From assembly GCA_014529385.2 (NCBI GenBank), contig CM043952.1:65062370-65126369 (forward strand): a DNA stretch of 64,000 bases. Direction: 5' to 3'. Shown here in pieces: positions 1 to 8,490 of the stretch (position 1 is the stretch's first letter; each line of letters starts with the position of its first letter). The DNA comes from Adiantum capillus-veneris. Lineage: Eukaryota > Streptophyta > Polypodiopsida > Polypodiales > Pteridaceae. Below the pieces are notes generated by a model that saw only the letters and a program-made list of their open reading frames with translations, was not told the DNA's origin and ran no database searches. The position numbers and the translations under genes are program-made.

Positions 1-1075
1 CTGAGAAGTTTTGTGTCGTTTCGACAACTTTTTCCTGTTTGCCTCTTGCAGGCTCTGTTGACCTAGGGTTTTTCAAGTCGTTCTTTCTCGAGCTTTGAGT
101 GTTAGAAACCCATATTCTATGCTAGGGTAAGCCACCTCTAAGTTCTTGCAAGGTTTGGTTAGGCGGTTGTGCCCCTACCTAGCGTTCTTTCCCATTCCCC
201 GTCTGCTCTTGTTTCTTGGTTTTGGTCAGTTTTCGCGACAAAAGTTAACGATAAGCATCAAAAGCTTATGGCAACGAGTCTACCTCTCATGTCTGGTGTC
301 CTCTGAGCTCTCGTAGCAGTCGTAGAAGGCGGTAGAAGGTCGGATGCTCCTGTGTGCTCTTTGCTCTCTCCAAGAAGGTAATAGTGGAAATGAGCTTGAA
401 AGTGATGTGAAAAATACTTAACTTCGGGCTTCCCGGATCACTTGTTACCAAATTTGACATGTGCTCCTATCTCGTCGTGAAATGCACTTTAGGATTTGAA
501 ATTTCTCAATTTGGACTCCTTTTGACCTGTTTCTGAGACATCTGTCCACTTTGCCAAAATTCTGTCATTTCGGGCTTTCCGCAACTTTTTCAGAATTGTA
601 CCCAATTTTTACCATGGGTTGCCCTTGTCATTAGGACCATCACCGTCTATTCTTTTCTTTTTTCCGATCTCATTTCACCTGCTTTTTTATTTTTCTTTTA
701 TTTTTATCAAGAAAATGATAAAAAATAAAAGAAAATAGCAAATTGAAGCCAAAAAATTCCAAACATACACAATAAATAGCTGGTAACCCTGTGTATATGA
801 ATATACACTTATTTGTGATTTCTGGACTTGGATTACCACTTTTTAGCTCCAAAAACACTTTTATTTAGTGATATTTACACGTCTAGAGACCCAAATTCGT
901 CATTTGATCTCTTCTTGTTGCAAAACAAGGTATATAAGGGCATAAATATTATCAATATCCGCAATCAAACATAAAAATTGCAAAATCATGTAAGACACTG
1001 CCCTTGTAATATAATTTTTGTTTTTCTTTGTTTTTGGCGCTTGTAGCTGCTTTGTAACTCCTGTATACCTGTATA
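1..1075. other. Left edge, 3' flank of element A, no gene
   Basis: No coding region was recognised here; the short open frames have no familiar motif. Because element A is read on the minus strand and its coding frame ends at 1111, this stretch is downstream of A and could be its 3' untranslated region or the start of its 3' LTR. It does not match the part of the A LTR seen at 12142-13301, so a 3' LTR copy cannot be confirmed. Confidence 0.4.
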
Positions 1076-1089
1076 CCTCCCCCCCTCCT
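1076..1089 (-). promoter_or_regulatory. Candidate polypurine tract of element A
   Basis: A pure pyrimidine run on the plus strand, read as G/A-rich on the element strand, just past the last coding frame. Such tracts prime plus-strand DNA synthesis next to the 3' LTR. The LTR start expected after it (TG...) is not obvious, so the assignment is tentative. Confidence 0.4.
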
Positions 1090-1110
1090 AGTCTGAGTCC
1101 TCCCGGACGA

Positions 1111-1629
1111 CTATGAAGTGTCTGTGGGCGAAGCATTGTAGTTGTTTTGGTCATAAGTTCCCAATGCAATTGTAGAGCGATGATACAACAGTCTTTCCAA
1201 TAAAGCTGCTCTTTGTTTGATTGAAGGATTGGTGGTCGGGTTTTGGGTTGGTTTTGGCACTTCGGTAGTAGAATCAGTAGATGGATTCTTCTTTACTTTG
1301 TTGTTCTCTTTCACAATCCAAATCTGCTTCCGCTTCACTTGTGCTTGCCACAAACTCTTTGCGACCCAAACCTGCTTTGTTCTTTGTGTTGATTTCCTCG
1401 ACTTGAAATACCTAGGAGTGTCCGTTGATTGTACTGAAGGGAGTTCCTGTTTACAAATCTTTGGGATCCAAATTTGCTTGCTATAGCTTTGTGCCGTCAT
1501 GAACTTCTTTGGAATCCAGATCTGTTTCACTGTCCTTGATTGTCTGGAATCACTCTGTTGTCTGGTATTGAAGACTCTGTTTTCCACCTTTGTGTTCTCT
1601 GGCACAACCTTTTTTGGTCTCCATACCAA
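1111..1629 (-). CDS. Tail ORF of element A with IWxPK repeats
   Basis: 172 codons in the same frame as pol and following its TAG stop with no further stop between, so it may be a readthrough extension or a decayed C-terminus. It is basic and contains four copies of a short motif: KQIWIPK twice, then KQVWVAK and KQIWIVK, spaced by 12 to 35 residues. The same motif recurs at the 3' ends of elements B (27142-27780) and C (59536-59823), which argues that it is a conserved part of this element group. No catalytic domain is visible and the function is unknown. A nucleic-acid-binding or chromatin-binding role would fit the basic, Trp-containing repeats, but that is inference. Confidence 0.6.
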   Translation of the reverse strand: MVWRPKKVVPENTKVENRVFNTRQQSDSRQSRTVKQIWIPKKFMTAQSYSKQIWIPKICKQELPSVQSTDTPRYFKSRKSTQRTKQVWVAKSLWQAQVKRKQIWIVKENNKVKKNPSTDSTTEVPKPTQNPTTNPSIKQRAALLERLLYHRSTIALGTYDQNNYNASPTDTS

Positions 1630-1707
1630 CTTTGACTCCGTCTTTTCCCAAGGTTGAGCTATTATATTATTGCTTGTCTTCCTTATCCACTGTTGAGAAT
1701 TCCTCTT

Positions 1708-4700
1708 CTAAGAGTAATCCGGTTGTATAGAAACTTTTGGTTGCCATTGCTTCTTCTTTTTCTCTGGTTGTTGTTTACCTTTGTCTTTGGATTCGTCCTT
1801 TGGAGTTGGCTCTTCTCCTTTGGTGAACTTAACTGATTGACTTTCACCTTCGTATTTGATAAGCACTGATTTAGAACTCCAGTCAATCATTGCATTGTAT
1901 TGCTTCTGCCATGGTTGTCCTAGCAATAATGGTTGTTGTGTAGCTTGGTCTTCAACCACGTAAAACATATGAGGATACACATAACGGTTAATCTGTATAT
2001 GTAAAACTGTGCATCCGACAGTTTTGATTGAATTCTCAGAGTAACTCTTTAACTCTTGCTTGGCAGTTTGTAGTTTAGTGTCATTTGTCAATTGTCTATA
2101 CAAACTGAGTGAAAGTAGGTTAGCTTGAGCTCCTGAATCCAATAGTGCTCTGGCTTTGATTTGGTTGGTTCCTACTTTGCATTCAATGATGGGTTCTTCT
2201 TTGTCATTATCCATTTCTGTTATACTGACTGCGTTTATTCGTATTGCTCCTTCATTTCGCTGTTTCTGACGCAGTAGTTTTCTTTTCTCCATTCTTTCCT
2301 TCGCCTCGGCTTGCGCTTCCTCCAAAATCATTTTCTTTGTCTGGACACGCAGCTTTTCTTGATGTATTTTGAGAAGCATGTCTTGGGTTAGCGGCAAAAG
2401 ATACTTTTTCACTCTGCATCCACTAATCCAATTGGGCATTTCTTCTCCGTCTAATGTAGCAAGCTTGACGGCTCCACTTGGTGATAGATCTTTAATCACC
2501 AGAGATCCCATCCCTCGCTTTTTAAGCTTCTTAGCATGCTGTTTCAGAGTGTAAACTAGGACATAGTTCCCAACCTTAAACTCTTTAGTCCGCACATGCT
2601 TATCAAAAAATTCTTTTTGTCGCCTTTTTTTAGCGTAGATAGAAGCTACTGCTTTTAGGCGAAGCTCATCTAGCTTTTCCAGGTCATCTATTCTATCAGA
2701 AAGTTCGTGCCCTGTCCACTCTAGATCCTTAGCCACCCTTAAGGTTGAAATCAAGAATTCTATTGGTATAATAGCATTTAGCCCAAAAACCATGTTATAT
2801 GGGGTCGTTCCTATTGATGTTTTATATGCTACCCTATATGCCCATAATGTTGAATGCAACTTCTGGTCCCAGTCAGTTCTCGACTCAGATACAATCTTCG
2901 TAAGGACCGTGCATATGGTTTTGTTTGTTGCTTCAGCTTGTCCGTTTGCTTGTGGATGATACGGGGCTGATTTCCTATGGATTACCATAAATTCATCTAG
3001 AAGGATCTTTATCACTTCATTTATAAAATGTGTGCCTCGATCACTCACAATTTCTATTGGCAATCCATATCTTACAAAGACGTATTCATATAGAAATTGT
3101 GCCGTGGTCCTGGCATCTGCTTTTTGAGTTGCCTTTGCTTCGACCCACTTTGTTAGATAGTCTGTAGCCACAACGATGTATTGTGCATGAGTCTTATATG
3201 CAGGAGGTGAAATGGGTCCGACATAATCAATCCCCCATTTTGCAAAAGCTCTTGCCCCCATCATTGGTCTAAGCGGCATATCATCTCTTTTAAGTGGTAC
3301 TTTGGTCCGCTGACAGTCATCGCACCGTTTAACGTATTCCTCAGCGTCCATATGTAATGTTGGCCACCATATTCCTGCGGCTAAGACAAGTTTTGTTGTC
3401 TTATCACCTGAGAAATGGCCTCCACCTACTCCTCCATGAGCTTGCTCTAGGATTATCACATACTCAGACTCTGATGCGCAAATCCTAAGCTGGTTGTCTT
3501 TACCTCTCTTATAGAGTTGATCTCCTATTAAAGCGTAATCTCTAGCTTCTGTCTCTACAGATTTCTGACGAGCTTTTGACGTTCCTTCTGGGAAAGTTCT
3601 ATTTGTGAGATATTCAACAATATACTGACTCCATTCCGGAGCGATCATTATCTGATATAATGTCGAATACTCTGCTGGCGGTTTCGATGAACATATAATA
3701 CATCCAGTGACATATTCATGTACGCTTTCTTTCATTCCTGGCCAATAGACTCCCAATTGTAACAAATTCCTATATGTGCTCCTTCTTGAACAATGAAATG
3801 CACATTCCTGAACATGTGCTTCGCGCAGATATATATTATATTCCTCAGGATTGATGCATAGTCGTAAAACATGATCATTTCCCAATTGATACAACCTTCC
3901 TGCAACCAATTGAAGATTCTTGGATTGCTGAATAGCAATATGTTTCTGGTTGTATTCTCTTATGTCGAACTCTCCTCCATAGGTTAATAGGTTAACGACA
4001 TTTTGAGACCACTTCGGTATCATTTCTATGTTGAACAAGTACGCGTCTGGCATGTCGTCATCTACTCCTATAGTGTCTTCTCCATTCGTCAATCGCGAAA
4101 GATGATCAGCTCTAAGATGTGTTTTTCCTTTCTTTACTACTACCGTGAAGTCGAATTCCAGCAAGATAATGAACCATCTCACTATTCTCCCGGTATTGCA
4201 TGGTTTATTCACTAGGTAGAGCAAGGCTTGGTGATCCGTAAAAAACACAAACTTGTTGGCTAGAAGATAATGCCGAAATTTCTTCACAGCATATATCATT
4301 CCTAATCCCTCTCGCTCTGTTGTGGTGTAATTCTTCTCTGTATTGTTGAGCTGTCGACTGCCGTAACAGATAGAAAAATCCATGTTTCCTTCTTCTGGCT
4401 GAGCCAGAATGCATCCTATTGCATATGCCGAAGCATCTATGTGCACATGGAATATCTTCTCCCAATCTGGTGATTTCAAGACTGGAGCAGTAATGAGTGC
4501 CTCTTTCAAGACTGGAGCAGTAATGAGTCCCATAAAGCTCTGTACTTGTTTCGCATTGGTTGGTCTAGGCATATCCACTATAACTTTTATCTTCTCTAAA
4601 TCCGTGGATATTCCATTTTGTGAGACAATATGACCCAGAATTCTGCCCTGTCGGACCATAAACACACATTTCTCAGGATTGAGACAAATGCGATATGTCC

Positions 4701-7254
4701 TACATTTCTCAAATACTTTTCTTAGGTGTTCTAGATGCTCATCTCTCAGAAGAGAATGTACACATAAGTCATCCATGTATATTTCTAGAAACAACCTTAA
4801 GTATTCTTTGAAAGCATGCGTCATCAGCCTCTGGAAGGTTGCGGGAGCATTGGTTAGACCAAAAGACATAACCCGATAAGCATAAATTTTCCACTCCATT
4901 GCAAAAGCTGTTTTATGTTGATCTTCCAGTGCTATGGCTAGCTGGTTATATCCTGAAAAACCATCAAGAAAAGAGTATGATGTTTTCCCTGATACACGCT
5001 CTAGAACATGATCAGTTATCGGCAGGGGATAATTGTCCCGGTTTGTTGCAGCATTCACTTTCTTTAAGTTGACACACACTCGGAGTTTTCCGTTCTTCTT
5101 GGGTACCACCACAATTGGAGATACCCAATCGGTGTGTTCAATCTCGTAGATGAATTCAGCTTCCATTAGCTTATCTATCTCTTCTTTGATTCGCTTAGCA
5201 AACGTATCATTATATGTGTATGGTCTCTGTCTGCTAGGCTTTGCGTCTTGTTTCAGTGGGATTGCGTGTTGGCATATCGATGGGTCAACTCCCTTTAAGT
5301 CCTTATAAGACCATGCAAACACATCCCTATACTCTCTGAGAAGACTCAAAAGTCTCTCTTCCTTGCCTGGAGACAAATCTGTGGCTATGTACACCGGTCT
5401 AGGTGGCTCACCTGGAGCTGCTAAATCAACTTTTTTTGCATCCTCCGGTCCGTCATAGGATTCGTTCTCCATTCTCTCTCGAATAGGTTGGGTTAAAACC
5501 ACCTTCCTATTCTCTATTGTGAATTTCCTGTAGTGAGAGGGAACATCCATGTTTTCTTTGATTTTGGCGTTTTCGTCCTCTCCACTCTCAATTTCTGTTG
5601 TCCAAACTTCTTTCAGAGTTTTCTTGAGCTCTCTGTACTTGTTTCTACGTTCTAGCTTGGACTCCGTGTGTTCTCTGTTGCGCTTGTTCTTTCCTGTTTT
5701 TTCTCTTTCTGTTTTCGTTCCATTCCTTTGAACTTGATTTCTTGAGCCTCTTTTGTCTTTTCGTAAGCTCTTTTGATCATTGCCTCTCATTCTTCCAGAA
5801 ATCTTGTCCTTAACACAATCTTCCGCCTTTACTAGCATTAGGAATTGATTTTTTCCTCTTATTCTAGGCATCGGATTGGTTCTAACCCCCTTTGTTTTTT
5901 TCTTTGCTCTATAGCGTTTCTGGCGTTGTTTAGTTTGGTTCGAAAAATCATAAAATCGAACATCCGTTATAGTTTCTTCGTTTCCGCTTGAATTGTCCGT
6001 TGACTCGTTGTCTGCTTCATTTCCCCACTCTGGATGATCGGGAATGTCGTGAAACACCTCTTCTTCATCTTCCTTTTCCAGTGTATCGTTCTTTTCAGTT
6101 TCTTTTTCGAGTACAGTTCTCAACATGAAGTACGGAACCACGCCGTACCCGTCCTTGTCGCAAAATTTCGTTGTGGGACCATCCGAAATTGCACAAACAT
6201 CTAGGGTTGCTAGAATGTGTGTCCATTCTAATGGTTCAAGCGTGTCCTCTGGAAAGGGTTCTCCTATATAAGTTTCGTCTTCGATAGCCCTTTCTAAAAC
6301 ACATTCTTCTCGTTTCAGACTTCCACATTTCGAAGCTCCACACATCCATAACTCCTTGGGTTTACCTAACCAAGCTGGAAATTCGGATCCCGCCAAAGTA
6401 GCAGAATCAAACTCCTCCACCGGTGTTCGGTTTACATCTTTGTAGCTATGGTCTTTCAGGTTCACACGTGTAGTGGTTTCCATATTTCTCAGGTATATGT
6501 GATCGTAGCCCCAATCCTGGACCATTTTCAACTGTCTCATGAATGGTCTTCCCAGTATGATATCATAGTTATTCTCCTTGCCAAAATCGACAATAGCAAA
6601 AGTATGTTCGTATTCAATGCCGCAAGAAGTCACTACAACTTTCTCTAATAACCCCACAGGTTTCTCCATGTGTCCATCTGCTAATTGGAGTTTCAACCTA
6701 GTCTTCCTTATTGCTGGTTTCCCCCATTTTTTCCAGATTTCTTTTGTAGCAATGGCTACCCCAGCTCCGCTGTCTAGTATTGCCATTGTGTTCACGCCTT
6801 GGAATTCAACTGGTAAGGTTGTATTCCCCTCTTCACCTTCGCAATACTCTCCGACCTTGTTTAAGGGTACAGGCTTAGCGTTCTTTTGTGGTTTACTCAG
6901 CTCTTGTATACCCTCTTTCAGTCTCGATGTTGGGTCTTTTATCCCGAATTTCTCCAAGCATTTTCCTACAGTGGTCCACATATGTGGTCTTAGCCTCAAA
7001 AGCTCAGCTAGAGTGATAGTGCATGTCACTGGTGTTGACAAGATCTCTATCAATCCTTGCGAGTCCATGACTTTTTCTGATGAAATTCTTCGTGAGGGAA
7101 GTGCTTTAATCTCGGATTTTGCTTCATACTCTCCTAAGTATGAAGGTAAGGTATTCAGTGAGTGAGGTTTGCTCTCCATTGTTCTAACAGAGCCCCCATC
7201 TCCCCAGTAAGATTGCAGATCCAAGTCCACTTGAGATCCTGCCTCAAATTCCAC
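1708..7254 (-). CDS. pol: Element A Pol polyprotein with duplicated zinc and protease modules
   Basis: 1848 codons. Domains in order, approximate residues: N-terminal region with a QSYWGD motif (10-20); retropepsin-like domain with LDSGAG (about 160) and an ILGRPF flap motif; Lys/Glu-rich linker (430-600); reverse transcriptase with YMDDL (about 828); RNase H (940-1050); two consecutive H-x6-H-x29-C-x2-C zinc modules (about 1075-1203 and 1203-1328); integrase core with WGIDYVG, VSDRGTHF and NGQAEATNK carrying the D, D and E; a basic coiled-coil-like linker; a second retropepsin-like domain with LLDSGAQ (about 1700) and LLLGQPW. The protein copies element RNA and inserts the DNA. It is probably not fully active: the stretch between RT and RNase H is about 45-50 residues short, replaced by a doubled LITAPVLK. 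It follows ORF2 in the same frame after a TAG at 7282. Confidence 0.9.
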   Translation of the reverse strand: MEFEAGSQVDLDLQSYWGDGGSVRTMESKPHSLNTLPSYLGEYEAKSEIKALPSRRISSEKVMDSQGLIEILSTPVTCTITLAELLRLRPHMWTTVGKCLEKFGIKDPTSRLKEGIQELSKPQKNAKPVPLNKVGEYCEGEEGNTTLPVEFQGVNTMAILDSGAGVAIATKEIWKKWGKPAIRKTRLKLQLADGHMEKPVGLLEKVVVTSCGIEYEHTFAIVDFGKENNYDIILGRPFMRQLKMVQDWGYDHIYLRNMETTTRVNLKDHSYKDVNRTPVEEFDSATLAGSEFPAWLGKPKELWMCGASKCGSLKREECVLERAIEDETYIGEPFPEDTLEPLEWTHILATLDVCAISDGPTTKFCDKDGYGVVPYFMLRTVLEKETEKNDTLEKEDEEEVFHDIPDHPEWGNEADNESTDNSSGNEETITDVRFYDFSNQTKQRQKRYRAKKKTKGVRTNPMPRIRGKNQFLMLVKAEDCVKDKISGRMRGNDQKSLRKDKRGSRNQVQRNGTKTEREKTGKNKRNREHTESKLERRNKYRELKKTLKEVWTTEIESGEDENAKIKENMDVPSHYRKFTIENRKVVLTQPIRERMENESYDGPEDAKKVDLAAPGEPPRPVYIATDLSPGKEERLLSLLREYRDVFAWSYKDLKGVDPSICQHAIPLKQDAKPSRQRPYTYNDTFAKRIKEEIDKLMEAEFIYEIEHTDWVSPIVVVPKKNGKLRVCVNLKKVNAATNRDNYPLPITDHVLERVSGKTSYSFLDGFSGYNQLAIALEDQHKTAFAMEWKIYAYRVMSFGLTNAPATFQRLMTHAFKEYLRLFLEIYMDDLCVHSLLRDEHLEHLRKVFEKCRTYRICLNPEKCVFMVRQGRILGHIVSQNGISTDLEKIKVIVDMPRPTNAKQVQSFMGLITAPVLKEALITAPVLKSPDWEKIFHVHIDASAYAIGCILAQPEEGNMDFSICYGSRQLNNTEKNYTTTEREGLGMIYAVKKFRHYLLANKFVFFTDHQALLYLVNKPCNTGRIVRWFIILLEFDFTVVVKKGKTHLRADHLSRLTNGEDTIGVDDDMPDAYLFNIEMIPKWSQNVVNLLTYGGEFDIREYNQKHIAIQQSKNLQLVAGRLYQLGNDHVLRLCINPEEYNIYLREAHVQECAFHCSRRSTYRNLLQLGVYWPGMKESVHEYVTGCIICSSKPPAEYSTLYQIMIAPEWSQYIVEYLTNRTFPEGTSKARQKSVETEARDYALIGDQLYKRGKDNQLRICASESEYVIILEQAHGGVGGGHFSGDKTTKLVLAAGIWWPTLHMDAEEYVKRCDDCQRTKVPLKRDDMPLRPMMGARAFAKWGIDYVGPISPPAYKTHAQYIVVATDYLTKWVEAKATQKADARTTAQFLYEYVFVRYGLPIEIVSDRGTHFINEVIKILLDEFMVIHRKSAPYHPQANGQAEATNKTICTVLTKIVSESRTDWDQKLHSTLWAYRVAYKTSIGTTPYNMVFGLNAIIPIEFLISTLRVAKDLEWTGHELSDRIDDLEKLDELRLKAVASIYAKKRRQKEFFDKHVRTKEFKVGNYVLVYTLKQHAKKLKKRGMGSLVIKDLSPSGAVKLATLDGEEMPNWISGCRVKKYLLPLTQDMLLKIHQEKLRVQTKKMILEEAQAEAKERMEKRKLLRQKQRNEGAIRINAVSITEMDNDKEEPIIECKVGTNQIKARALLDSGAQANLLSLSLYRQLTNDTKLQTAKQELKSYSENSIKTVGCTVLHIQINRYVYPHMFYVVEDQATQQPLLLGQPWQKQYNAMIDWSSKSVLIKYEGESQSVKFTKGEEPTPKDESKDKGKQQPEKKKKQWQPKVSIQPDYS
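4474..4533 (-). repeat. 30-bp direct duplication in pol at the RT-RNase H joint
   Basis: Two adjacent 30-bp copies give the protein repeat ALITAPVLK/LITAPVLK. Directly before it the usual RT connection segment (YYRRFI through the AF..LK motif) is absent, so duplication and deletion probably arose in one slippage or template-jump event. Confidence 0.85.
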
Positions 7255-7281
7255 TATGGGAGGGTTCCTGATGTCCTTTTC

Positions 7282-7803
7282 CTAATTTGTCTGATTAGCT
7301 TGGCAACTTAGCTCGTTTGCAAAGTTTGCCTCTCTCACTTGTTTCCAAAATTCATTGTAATCCTCATCTCTTCCGTAAGACCTCTGTATGACTGGATGAA
7401 AACTCTCTATCTCCTGATCGGTTATGTTCAATACTATGCGGTCATCCTTGTGTGTATTTTCAGGCTTTTGTGCACTGGGAGTCTTTTCAGCTACCCGTGA
7501 AACGATAGTCTCTTGCTGAATTGGGTTTTCCGTTCCACAATTCATTGTTTCTTTTGGTGGTTCTAATAAGGCTTGTGCAGTCTCGATCATTCTCTGGCAC
7601 ATTTCAAGTCTCTGCTTTTCCAATTCCGCGTTTGGGTATGTCATCCACCTCTGTTCTTGTGTTTGGTTGTTCTTTAACCTAGCTTCGTAAGCTTTCATCA
7701 GTGCGTCCAATGGTTCGTGTACTTTGTCGACTAGCACTGATCCCCCTGAGCTTAAGCTCGTTGTTTCTTTGATACTCTTTTGTTTCGTTCTTTCCGGGCT
7801 CAT
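7282..7803 (-). CDS. Element A ORF2 between gag and pol
   Basis: 173 codons in the same frame as gag and pol, bounded by a TGA upstream (7807) and its own TAG (7282). No known domain was recognised. It is charged, with a GGSVLVDKVHEPLDAL segment near residues 19-35 and a FWKQVREANFANELS segment near the C-terminus. Both segments are conserved in element B (GSVLVDKVNEPLDAI and LWKQVKEANEASELS at 24535-24995), where stops fall at nearly the same two places. That suggests a genuine separate reading unit or a product made through stop readthrough, not just decay of one long ORF. It could be a Gag-Pol spacer or a capsid-associated protein; no function can be assigned from sequence. Confidence 0.65.
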   Translation of the reverse strand: MSPERTKQKSIKETTSLSSGGSVLVDKVHEPLDALMKAYEARLKNNQTQEQRWMTYPNAELEKQRLEMCQRMIETAQALLEPPKETMNCGTENPIQQETIVSRVAEKTPSAQKPENTHKDDRIVLNITDQEIESFHPVIQRSYGRDEDYNEFWKQVREANFANELSCQANQTN

Positions 7804-7806
7804 CTC

Positions 7807-8463
7807 TCATTTCCCGTTTTGACTCTCAAGTTTTTCTAATCTATCTTTCGTTCGCTTTAGTTCCTCAGCTAAAATAGCGTCTTCACGTTCTTTTCTCAAC
7901 TTCATGCGTGCTTTTCTAGCTTTCCATGTGTTTTTCTGACTCCGCGGTCCTTGACTAACCATTTCAATCGCTAACTTTCCATTCTCAGGTTCTCTAGTGG
8001 TTTTCTTAGCTTGAGCTCTAGTAACAACTTGCGTTGGTATCAGAGTTTCATTTTCAGACCCACTGCTAGTAGGAATAGTTTCTAGCATATTCAATGTCGT
8101 CTTTTGCACTTTGTTTGGATTCTTTGAACAATCCTCAATGAAGTGAGTAACCCCACACTCAGTGCAATAAGCGTTAATTCTAATGATTTCCGTATGTGGA
8201 CAAACATTCATCAGATGGTCACCTCCACACTTGTAACAGGGTCCTAGTGCTGGTCTTGGTCCCATTTGATTCGTCCTTTGTGGATAGGATGGTCTTTGTC
8301 CTGTTAACCCTCCATGAGCTATGAACATCAATGTTCTTGCGTCCAAATTGTACCTCTCTTCATCAGAAGCACTTGTAACTGTTGGTATTCCAACATTCCC
8401 AATCATGCCCCATGGTTCTGGTTGTTTGGGTTCTTCTGGTGGGTAATACACAGTTGGAGACAT
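7807..8463 (-). CDS. gag: Element A nucleocapsid region with paired zinc knuckles
   Basis: 218 codons, same frame as the upstream gag and separated from it by a TAA at 8491. It has two zinc knuckles 15 residues apart, CYKCGGDHLMNVC (about residue 72) and CTECGVTHFIEDC (about residue 99). Both have C-x2-C-x3-H-x4-C spacing, one residue shorter than the usual retroviral C-x2-C-x4-H-x4-C. Such knuckles bind element RNA during packaging. A Lys/Arg/Glu-rich helix, likely a coiled coil, ends the frame (residues 170-218). The matching region of element B (19040-24482) has the same pair, split by element F. It probably forms the C-terminal half of Gag, with the TAA either decay or readthrough. Confidence 0.8.
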   Translation of the reverse strand: MSPTVYYPPEEPKQPEPWGMIGNVGIPTVTSASDEERYNLDARTLMFIAHGGLTGQRPSYPQRTNQMGPRPALGPCYKCGGDHLMNVCPHTEIIRINAYCTECGVTHFIEDCSKNPNKVQKTTLNMLETIPTSSGSENETLIPTQVVTRAQAKKTTREPENGKLAIEMVSQGPRSQKNTWKARKARMKLRKEREDAILAEELKRTKDRLEKLESQNGK

Positions 8464-8490
8464 GTGTGCACCAGATTCTTCATAATAGGC

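Noticed and set aside
1-1075. 3' LTR of element A
   Set aside because: No match by eye to 12142-13301 and no LTR start after the polypurine candidate; cannot be supported.
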